A stretch of DNA of 64,000 nt from Allacma fusca. Lineage: Eukaryota > Arthropoda > Collembola > Symphypleona > Sminthuridae. Under the pieces are notes generated by a model. The model was not told where the DNA came from. It saw only the letters and a list, made by a program, of their open reading frames with translations, and searched no databases. This document shows, piece after piece, positions 40,604 through 48,795 of the stretch (its first letter is position 1; the number at the start of each line of letters is the position of its first letter). A program made the translations under genes and the position numbers. Location: NCBI GenBank assembly GCA_947179485.1, contig OX359246.1:10478001-10542000 (forward strand). The letters are read 5' to 3'.

Positions 40604-40641
40604 TATATAAATCAGTTGGATAAGTACAAGCTTTAAACAGT
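40604..40641 (+). promoter_or_regulatory. Core promoter of peptide gene 1 (TATA and initiator)
   Basis: TATATAAA at 40604-40611 is followed 33 bases later by ACAGT at 40637-40641, close to the arthropod initiator TCAGT. The same arrangement is conserved in the second copy. The predicted 5' leader is about 50 bases. Confidence 0.65.
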
Positions 40642-40687
40642 TGTCAGACTTACTAGCTCCAGAGATTGTATAAGAAAAACCATAAAA

Positions 40688-40988
40688 ATGAATTTCAAAA
40701 TTTTTGGATACATTTGGGCATTTCTGCTGATCCTTCTGGCTGTTGCCAGTCCTGGGGTAAGTTAAATATTTAAAAGCGTCCATAGTTTGAAATTTCGACT
40801 GACTTTGATAATAGTCAAATCTATAATGAATTTGACTCTCAAAATTCAAGTTTTAATAATACCTGGTCCTTATTCACATATAGGTGGAGGCTCAGCGCCA
40901 CAGATGCAGAAGCGACAGACAATGCAACCGTGGGCGTTACTGCAGTTCTTATGGATGGTGCCATAACAGAAATCGTACTCGTCGTTAG
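40688..40988 (+). CDS. Small secreted Arg/Cys-rich peptide 1 (two exons)
   Basis: Exon 1 is 40688-40756, the phase-0 intron is 127 bp (GTAAGT...TATAG) and exon 2 is 40884-40988, giving 57 residues. Exon 1 encodes a typical signal peptide (MNFKIFGYIWAFLLILLAV then ASPG), with likely cleavage after VEA at the exon junction. The mature part is about 31 residues, strongly basic (about ten Arg), with four cysteines evenly spaced C-x5-C-x5-C-x5-C, enough for two disulfides. The function is not known. Size, charge and secretion suggest an antimicrobial or defence peptide; a signalling or venom-type role is possible. I do not recognise the exact family; the D-x-x-C and Y-C-x4-W-C spacing vaguely recalls EB- or dickkopf-type cysteine modules. 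It has its own TATA promoter and a paralogue at 47352. Confidence 0.82.
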
Positions 40989-41859
40989 AGAGATTCCCCC
41001 CGTTGGGACATCCTTAACGAGAATTTTTCTTTTTCGAAGTAATTAATATCACTCACTATATCTATGACTTTATCTTAAAATCTTGTGAATGGGAAAAACC
41101 GCGAATTGATTTATAAACTTGAAGAAGACTTAATTATCAAAGTAATTGTGTTGTCACAGTGTCAAACATTATATTTCAAAGACAGGTAATAGTCAATTAG
41201 GTATTGGCAATAGAATAGCAGAGAGAGTTTCCTTATGCTTAACCTACTGTAATAACATTAAGAAACTGGTATAGTACAAAATCAAACACTGTGTTTCTGT
41301 TTGAATGAAGCAATTACGGTATTCAAATTTAAAAATGTTCTTCAAAACTGTCGGAATGGTTTTGCTTAGAAAGCATTTCTTTATATTATTAAATTCAATG
41401 ATTGCATCCAATAGTAAAAATTTGTTTCTGCGCGCTTGCTTACATTTACCTATTTAATGATTAATTTACATATCACTCGGTCAAAGCATAAATATCATAA
41501 AATGTAAATGCTTTTCTACATAACGGTTTTTGATTGGGGCATTTTTCGGTTATTTGCAAATATTAACCATGCATGTTTTGATCACCATCATTTTGATGCA
41601 GACTTTACCAAATTTGTTCCATAGAATTGTTTACTCGATCGTTCGAGAATCAAAAATAGTGGTCAAAATTCTTAGAAACCAGAAGCAAATGTGAGATTTT
41701 TTAGGCTGTCGATAATACATATTTTTGGTGACTGGCATTTTTCCGCCTGAAATTTCATTTGACGCTGATTTGTAGAAAATGGTACGGGCTTTCCGGGGAA
41801 CTAGCCAATAGGTCTCATCGCTGATAATTGTGGACATGGCCTTTATAAAGACAGAGGCA

Positions 41860-42240
41860 GGGGTCGGATTTTTGTGGGAAGATTCTTCCCAGGGAAAAAA
41901 TATTTTTGGCAAGGAAAATTTGAAAGCTTGGTTATGCAAACAGGGATTTTTACATTTGTTGACCACATTTGGCAGGGATTTTGACATCTTGTAGGGAAAT
42001 TATGCTTGTCAATGAGGATTTTAAAAATCGTTGACCTTTATTTCAGCAGGGATTTTTGAAATCGTTGAGGACATCCCTGCAGGTACAGAAGATTCAGCAG
42101 GGAAATTCATGAATGATCTTTCAGGAAAATTTACAAAAATCCCCGACACCTGGACAGAGGATAAAGCTAAGAAAATTAATCTTCGGGAGCACGGATGCGG
42201 TGATGGAGAGTTTCTCAAATTGTGATGTTTTTAAAGAATG
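41860..42240 (+). repeat. Degenerate dispersed repeat with CAGGGAWWTTT words, copy 2
   Basis: Words such as CAGGGATTTTT, CAGGGAAAT and AAAATCGTTGA recur many times. The part from 42,045 to 42,150 aligns in order with 19,580-19,700. The frame starting at 42,031 is open but translates this repeat, so I do not call it a gene. Confidence 0.5.
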
Positions 42241-43203
42241 TCTGTTATTCATAAGCATCATAAGCAAATAGCTGCTCTTGTAGCCAATTTGAGGATTAAT
42301 TTGAGCCCAATATCACCTAAGTATGTCAGTCATGAAAATTTATTCGACCATATAGGATCATGAGGTTATTTACCCAGCATTAGCTGGAATTGCAAGAGAT
42401 TTTTTAGCAGGTTCTGGAACAGAAGTACGGATGTAGCGAGCCTTCTCCTATGGCCCAGATTTACTAATGCGCATACGCTCATCTATGAGGTAAGGTACGG
42501 TCAGGAAATGTTTTTGTCTCATAGCTTGGTGGAAATTTGAATAGAGTTAGAGTCTAAAAAAACATTTTACATCAACAGCAATGACGGGTTGCACAAAAAA
42601 TTCTTAATCGATTAATTTTTTGGCATTATTGAACGCTTAAATAATATTATGCTACATTTGTGTTAGTTGATTTGTTGAACTTAGTCGTTTACATCGTAGA
42701 TTTTGATATATGTTACCTTTTCTACACTTATGTAATCACTTTTGTAACTGTTGATAATTTCAGTGTATGTAGTTATGGTTTCAAAGAATAACAAATTAAA
42801 ACAAACCTAATATGATATTTAACTAAATTTGTGAAGTAAAAATGTCTTGGTCGCAGCTATTTTCATTTTGTTATATATTTTAGATAATCCTTTAAATTAG
42901 CGCAATCCAAAATACCTGGGTAGGTTTAAGGACCGTTTCAACTATACCCGGGTACAGGTACGTTTTTGGGTACTTTTTGAGTACACGTATCTACTTTTAA
43001 GGTAAAGCTACTCCTAATTTAGTTTGAGTATCTACAGGTGCAGATTCCGGAAAATTGAACCCAGGTATTCAGGTACAGGTGCGGGTACAGGTTCAAACCA
43101 TTCATGCGTCCATGATTCAGGTACAGGTTCAGGTATAACATTTTTGTATCCATGGGGCACTATTTATAGTAAGTAATTTCCAGTCCATTACGAAGGTCTC
43201 CGC
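42241..43203. other. Intergenic, with GGTACAGGT-rich repeat
   Basis: No coding signal to about 42,900. From 42,914 to 43,137 words like CCCGGGTACAGGTACG, GGGTACAGGTTC and ATTCAGGTACAGG are repeated. A related sequence lies at 51,930-52,140. Confidence 0.5.
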
Positions 43204-43305
43204 ATGTTTCTCACTTCCATCGTCCTTCTCCTTGTACACTTTTTCGTCAACGTTCCCAACGCAATTATGGGAATGCAATTCGCAGCTTGCAGGACTTCCG
43301 GGTGA
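43204..43305 (+). CDS. Short ORF or first exon with signal peptide (33 codons)
   Basis: It begins MFLTSIVLLLVHFFVNVPNA, a strongly hydrophobic secretion-like leader, followed by 13 residues with one cysteine, then TGA. The GGGTGATGG at the end could instead be a splice donor (G|GTGATG), making this the first exon of a larger or broken gene. I found no clear partner exon downstream before the hAT element at 44429. It may be a remnant; the function is unknown. Confidence 0.25.
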   Translation: MFLTSIVLLLVHFFVNVPNAIMGMQFAACRTSG

Positions 43306-43867
43306 TGGCAATAATTAGCATACACATAGCAGAAGTAATTACTAGCAAGGAAATCCAAATGCAAGAAAGTTATTTCAGAACTGAAATATTCTTGAACCCG
43401 AGCTGAGAAGAATAGGAAAACTATTACTTGGCAAAAAATGGTATTACGGTAACGGCCCCTATGCAGCAATTATTACATATTACTATTATTCTTTTTTTCA
43501 ATGTCAAGCAATCAATACATGTATTGATTTTCACCTCAAACATTACAGCGCTTAAAATAAATGTAACAGTACAAATCAAAAATAAACCGTGTCATTTCTC
43601 AACCTTCATAGTCATTGAATGCACAAAATCATTTCGTTTGGTGAGTACATATAATTAATTATACTTAAAACGTTCGTACTGAAAGACATTACACAAGCAA
43701 TGCCGCAATAGAAGGTTACCGGGAAGCATATTGTAGTATTTCGCAGATACATAATAATGTCCTTCTGAGCTCGTAGACGTCTATAGACACCAATGAAACA
43801 TAAAACTATACTTAATATCTTACAGTTCCGAACTGCAATTTCTTACATTCCTTCACACGATATCTCA

Positions 43868-44060
43868 AAAGCTACTCAACCGATTTCAATAATATCCTTT
43901 ACGGACATTACTTGTGTCAACCGTAAGTCGGAGTTCGAATTTCGTTTGAATCAGCCGGATGGGTTTTGAGAAAATCTTGAAATTTCGAACTTCAAGTCAA
44001 ATGACAGCTATCTCCAAAACTACTGAATCGATTTCAATCAAATGTTTTGTCAATATTGTT
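43868..44060 (+). repeat. Dispersed repeat, copy 2
   Basis: It aligns with 36,110-36,325, sharing CCGATTTCAAT, ATTACTTGTGTCAA versus ATTACTAGTGTCAA, CAAATGACAGCTATCTCCAA and CTGAATCGATTTCAAT. The hairpin start of copy 1 is not present. Confidence 0.7.
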
Positions 44061-44428
44061 TACGTAAAGCGTAATAATTATTATTGCTTATGAGGTTGAA
44101 ATCGGTCTGACAGGTTTCTCAAAAAAAAAATCGGAGATTACGAAAAAGAACTCAAAATTCATTCAAATTCAGAACAAAAATACAATACATAAATACATAT
44201 GAATCGCCCACAAATTATGTTTTCTGCGCCGGCATTACAAATCACCCGTTTTCTTAGGACTGGGGATGCCCTAAATAAATCGAAAAAATAAAGGACAAGC
44301 TATGTCACAGTAATAAACCTGGCCAATTTTCCAGACTGTAAATATAAACTAGAATAGAATTCCTCAAGCTGACATTGTCAGTACACTGAGCGTGGAGACT
44401 TGATTTTATAATTACAGTTACCTGTACC

Positions 44429-46480
44429 TAGTGCTGTAATTTGTTCATTTTGTTTTGTTTTGTTCTCTTCGGAAATGAACAAAAGTAGAACAATTCGAGT
44501 TTTGTTTTGTTCACCGAGTTTTGTTTTGTTTTGTTTTTTGAACAATACGGATTGTTCAAAAAACAATTCATGTTGTTTTGTTCTACGGATGTAGAAGACG
44601 TTAGAAATTTGTGAAACTGATTGTTGTATGTTAGTACTAGAGTATACAGTAGTGGACTGATGTAAATTTGGTGGCGTACGAAGGACGTTAAAACCAAAAA
44701 CACGGGCTTTAACTAATTTTAGACGGATCTGTTTTACAACTCTTATTTAATACACTCATTAAACCTTTTGGTCATAGTTTCTAATGGTGTAAGGCGTAAG
44801 GTAATTACATACATACATCCTCAAGGCCTGTAATGTCCTCATATATATATATATAGATATAGATATAGACACCGTATATCAACAAACGATGGTGGTGGGT
44901 CTTACCTAGTGCCACCGATACGCATCTTTTGGGTTCGCCCTATGCTTTGATTGAATTAATAACCTATATTGTTTTTTATGGCTTAATCGTCTTTTATTTG
45001 TTGTCCTCCTGTCAACTCACGGTCAAACTATTTTGAATATTTGGGATCAAAGTTTATAGTGTCGAATCCGACTCATCCTTCAGCACTTTATTAAACAACA
45101 ATACAAAATCGAATTTTCGCAGCGGAGGTTCGAGATATTTGTCCAAATAAGTAGTTGTGTCGAACAGAAATTGCTTTCGTTTATAATATCCGATGTACCC
45201 AACCACCGAATATCAGTACAGGTTGTGGTCATAGCAGGTAACAATTAATTACTCCATTGATCTCATTGTAAGATACGCGCTGTTCAATAACTTTAGATTG
45301 ACCTTAACCATCTCCAAATAGTGCAAAGATGTTTTTTGACCCAGCAGTTCAAAGCATCATTGATAGATAAAATATGAATAAAACCGAGCACTTCAATAGC
45401 TCCTAATGGTCATTATGATGTTATTTGAGTCATTATAAAGTGTATGCAAGGTCTACTTGTAACCTACCAAGGTCAAATGTAGGTCATAGGTCTATTTGTC
45501 ACCCACCAACGTCCAATTAAGGTCATGGGCCTATTTGTAACCCACCAAGGTCAAATTAATATCATGGCCATATTTGTAAACCACCAAGGTCAAATTAAGG
45601 TCATGGGCCTATTTGTAACCCGCCAAGGTCAAATTAAGGTCATGGGCCTATTTGTAACCCACCAAGATCAAATTAAGGTTATGCAGCTATTTGTAACCCA
45701 CTATGGTCAAATTAAGGTTACGAAAACTAATGTGACCCATCAAAAATGCGGTCATCTTCTTGCAACCCACTGAGGTTAAATTAAAGCCATGACACTTCTT
45801 GTAGCCCACTGAGGTCAATTCAAAGTCATTGAACTTGTTATGACTCACTGAGGTCAATTCAAAGTCATTGAACTTGTTATGACTCACTGAGGTCAATTTG
45901 AGGTCATGTTACTATTTGTGACTCACTTAGGCCAACTTGAGGTCATACTGCTAGTTGTGACTCACAAAGGTCTATTAGAGGTCATGCTGCTAGTTGTGAC
46001 TCACAGAGGTCTATTAGAGGTCATGCTGCTAGTTGTGACTCACTAAGGTCAATTAGAGGTCATGCTGCTAGTTGTGACTCACTAAGGTCAATTAGAGGTC
46101 ATGCTGCTAGTTGTGACTCACTAAGGTCAATTAGAGGTCATGCTGCTAGTTGTGACTCACTAAGGTCAATTAGAGGTCATGCTGCTAGTTGTGACTCACT
46201 AAGGTCAATTAGAGGTCATGCTGCTAGCTGTGACTCACTAGGGTCAATTAGATTTCATGTTATTTTTGGTCACTTTTTCAAACTCAAAATCTTAAAAAGT
46301 TATTAGTCGCTACCCACGTTAGCCACGTGGTTTGTTTGTTATAGTTTTGTTTTATATTATCGCGGTTTTGTTTTGTTCTAGTTTTGTTTTTTCGAAAACG
46401 GATTTTGTTTGTTTTGTTTTGTTCAAAAAACAAGAACTGAACAAAAGAACAAACAAAACGCGAACAATATTACAGCACTA
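44429..46480. mobile_element. Non-autonomous hAT-type element with internal minisatellite (2.05 kb)
   Basis: Inverted ends TAGTGCTGTAAT and ATTACAGCACTA are flanked by the 8-base repeat CCTGTACC (44421-44428 and 46481-46488). TTTTGTTTTGTTC words fill about 130 bases at each end in opposite orientations. The middle has a 39-base minisatellite (45447-46272). No transposase is encoded. It inserted beside, or into, an ionotropic receptor fragment that ends 11 bases from the right target-site repeat. Confidence 0.9.
45447..46272. repeat. 39-bp minisatellite, about 21 copies, DR5 AGGTCA motif in most units
   Basis: The unit is AGGTCAATTAGAGGTCATGC then TGCTAGTTGTGACTCACTA. Units from about 45,980 onward are nearly identical; those before differ, with GGGCCTATTTGTAACCCACC in place of the second half. 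Most units carry two AGGTCA hexamers in direct repeat with a 5-base spacer. The open frame across it is a by-product of the 39-base (13-codon) period. Confidence 0.93.
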
Positions 46481-46498
46481 CCTGTACCCGCATATACT

Positions 46499-46740
46499 TT
46501 AGTGGTCATACTTGACGTCAAGTGGAAATCCTAATAAAAACGTTCCGCGTAATTGCAGCAAACCGTCACTGTCCTTTCGAATAGTATGTTCGTTACTAAA
46601 AGGCAGTTTAATGAGGAAAGTGCAATCTCCCGAGGTCATTTCTTCCAAAACCTCCACGAATTCCGCCGAGGGTTGGTTTTTGATTTGGATGAAGCCAAAG
46701 CAGTTTTTCATTTGTCCTTGTAGCCTTCTTAATATTACTT
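46499..46740 (-). pseudogene. Ionotropic receptor fragment (N-terminal part)
   Basis: The minus strand encodes about 70 residues clearly related to residues 105-170 of the intact receptor at 48796-51174: FIQIKNQPSAEF matches FIQNKNQSSQEF, LEEMTS is identical, and PFSNEHTIRKDSDG matches PLSNEHNIRNKSEG. Upstream in the same frame a short stretch (ending RLQGQ) still resembles the receptor before a stop appears. Downstream, homology ends close to the hAT target-site duplication at 46481. No pore or membrane segments are present, so this is a truncated relic. Confidence 0.85.
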
Positions 46741-47266
46741 ATTATACCTTATTTTCCTTCTTTATACATTTGCGTCTTGTTTTTATTTTCTGTGGAGAAT
46801 TTACTACTGTATAATGAGATTTTCCTGCATTTAAAGACAAGGAAAAAAATATTAACAGAAAATAGAAACACTTCCGACTTACAGTATTATTTCGGGTCAA
46901 AATTGCTTTGTAATATTTAAACATGCATCCCGCTTATAGCTATATAATGGAGGAAACCCTATAAGAAATCTTTATAGGGTGAGCAAGCAAAATGTTGTAT
47001 CCAAAAAACTGGAATAATTATTTAAATACGCATAAAACCTACAAAGTGTTTTTGACAATTACGTAATTTGGGGAAAACATTTTGGATGGAGTAAATTCCA
47101 AAAATCTATTACTGAAAACATACCCCAGCAGGGGTTAACTGGAAAATAATGGAAATACCGTGCATTTCCTTCCTTGGAAGAACAAGTAAACAAAAACATC
47201 AACACACTGGTCCAGAAATACAACCCGGAAAACACATTTTGCCTTTTCATCCTTCCTAAACCTAGC

Positions 47267-47304
47267 TATATAAATCAGCTGGATCAATACTTGCTCTCAT
47301 CAGT
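47267..47304 (+). promoter_or_regulatory. Core promoter of peptide gene 2 (TATA and initiator)
   Basis: TATATAAA at 47267-47274 and a perfect arthropod initiator TCAGT at 47300-47304, 33 bases apart. The identical layout in copy 1 supports it as the functional core promoter. Confidence 0.7.
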
Positions 47305-47351
47305 TGTAAAAATTACTAGTTTTGACATTGTGTAAAAAAAAAACCTTAAAA

Positions 47352-47650
47352 ATGAATTTCAAAATTTTTGGGTACATCTGGGCATTTCTGCTGGTCGTTC
47401 TGGCTGTTGCCAGTCCTGGGGTAAGTTAAATATTTAAAAGCGTCTAGTTTGAAATTTCGACTGACTTTGATAGTAGACAAATCTATAATGAATTTGACTC
47501 TCAAAATTCAAGTTTTAATAATACCTGGTCCTTATTCACATATAGGTGGAGGCTCAGCGCCACAGATGCAGAAGCGACAGACAATGCGCCCGCCATCGTT
47601 ACTGCAGTTCTTATGGATGGTGCCATAACAGAAATCGCACTCATCGTTAG
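47352..47650 (+). CDS. Small secreted Arg/Cys-rich peptide 2 (two exons)
   Basis: Exons 47352-47420 and 47546-47650 with a 125-bp phase-0 intron give 57 residues, the same design as the gene at 40688: signal peptide, cleavage near VEA, then a basic peptide with C-x5-C-x5-C-x5-C. Against copy 1, exon 2 has eight base changes. Six fall in three codons and change Asn to Ala and Gly to His between cysteines 2 and 3, and Arg to His near the C-terminus; two are silent. Exon 1 has four changes (two silent, two conservative in the leader). All cysteines are kept, so both copies are probably functional. The intron differs by only two substitutions and one 2-base indel. The function is unknown, probably defence. 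Confidence 0.82.
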
Positions 47651-47800
47651 AGAGATTCCCCCGTCAGGACAATCTTATCCCGAAATATTCATTTCAATTA
47701 ATACCTCCATCATACTTTATAGCACTCTGTCTATCCTTATAAAATCTTGTGTATGTGGATAACCACAAATGACGTTATAAGCTTCAATTTCCCGTATAAT

Positions 47801-48795
47801 AAATGAAATAACAATTCTGTTGCCGCAATCTCAAACATAATATTCGAAGACGCTTGTTGTTACATGCATTTTCAAAGAAAGGTTAAGTAAACAAAAATGT
47901 TATCATACAAAACCAAACAGTGCACCTCTTAAAAGGACGTGTAACATATTCAGCATTAAAATGCTATTCAAAGTTACCTGCTTTGATTTCCTTATAAAAA
48001 ATTCATTTACATAACCACAATGCTTGAAATAATATCATATTCGAAGTACAGTTGAAAAACATTGGTTGTATGCGTCCATGCTCATATTTATTTACAAATG
48101 CTGTCCTGAAATTTTGCATTTGCTTTCATAAATTTTATGCTTACCATTATTGGGTCATTTTGACACAATATGGAATCTCGTTTAACGCAACTACGGAAGA
48201 ATCAACCTCCGACAATTTTTGGAAATCATGCAAAATATAATGTTTGCTCTACATTTGTTTTTAATGCGTTGTTTTTCCTATTAACCATTACTCTTCAACC
48301 TTATAGTGCAATTCTATCCACAGTTATTAAAGAACATATTACATACAAATTAATTACATTCCCATAGGAAACTACAATGTCTCAGTATCTGCTGTTAAAT
48401 TTTTGTATCCAATGCCCTTTATTTAAAAAAAATATAATCCTGGCATGGCTGATGTAATTATTTCACCAAACTGTACCTAAAATTTCCTGTGATTCCTCCA
48501 GGCTGAAATAAAGTTTGGTTTTGTTAAGAAACCGCATTAAGATTTTTTCCACTTCTTTCAAAGATTTATGTTCACTACGGTTTAAATGAGGAAGTACATA
48601 CAATTCGAGTGTTTTTTGTCAAATTCAAGTTAACCACGACTACTAATTGAACTTGCAAGTTGGGTTCAGATATAAATTGCATCCTCTGGTGCAAGTGCAA
48701 TTTCAGTCAAATTTAACTATAATGGCAAAATAATTAAATACTAGCATGGAGTGAGTTTTTTGTAGTGTATTGTAGAAATCCCACGTGGATTCTGA
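47801..48795. other. Intergenic, no gene recognised
   Basis: AT-rich. Short open frames have no domain. This is the 3' side of both the peptide gene and the convergent receptor gene. AATAAA occurs at about 47,798-47,803 for the peptide gene. Confidence 0.5.

Larger units (their letters stand above)
40190..41150 (+). repeat. Duplicated block carrying secreted-peptide gene, copy 1
   Basis: It aligns along its length with about 46,850-47,800. Shared landmarks are ACTTCCGAC, a CATCCCG(G/C)TTAT string, ATCCAAAA, ACGTAATTTGGGG, CCAGAAATACAACCCGGAAA, the TATA region, both peptide exons and the intron, and a downstream AAAATCTTGTG. Identity is highest from the first exon to the stop codon. Confidence 0.85.
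46850..47800 (+). repeat. Duplicated block carrying secreted-peptide gene, copy 2
   Basis: Direct-orientation copy of about 40,190-41,150, some 6.6 kb away. The duplication carries the promoter, both exons and about 150 bases downstream. Flanks outside the gene have diverged much more than the intron. Confidence 0.85.

Noticed and set aside
42031..42225. 64-codon frame with protein-like composition
   Set aside because: It coincides with a dispersed repeat also found at about 19.6 kb and 34.4 kb; open on both strands because of repeat words.
45525..45773. 82-codon repetitive frame and its minus-strand counterpart at 45687-45896
   Set aside because: The repeat period of 39 bases is a multiple of three, so the frames stay open by arithmetic; they are translations of the minisatellite.
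45447..46272. Regular repeats considered as a CRISPR array
   Set aside because: The units are contiguous with no unique spacers, the DNA is eukaryotic and the array lies inside a transposon.
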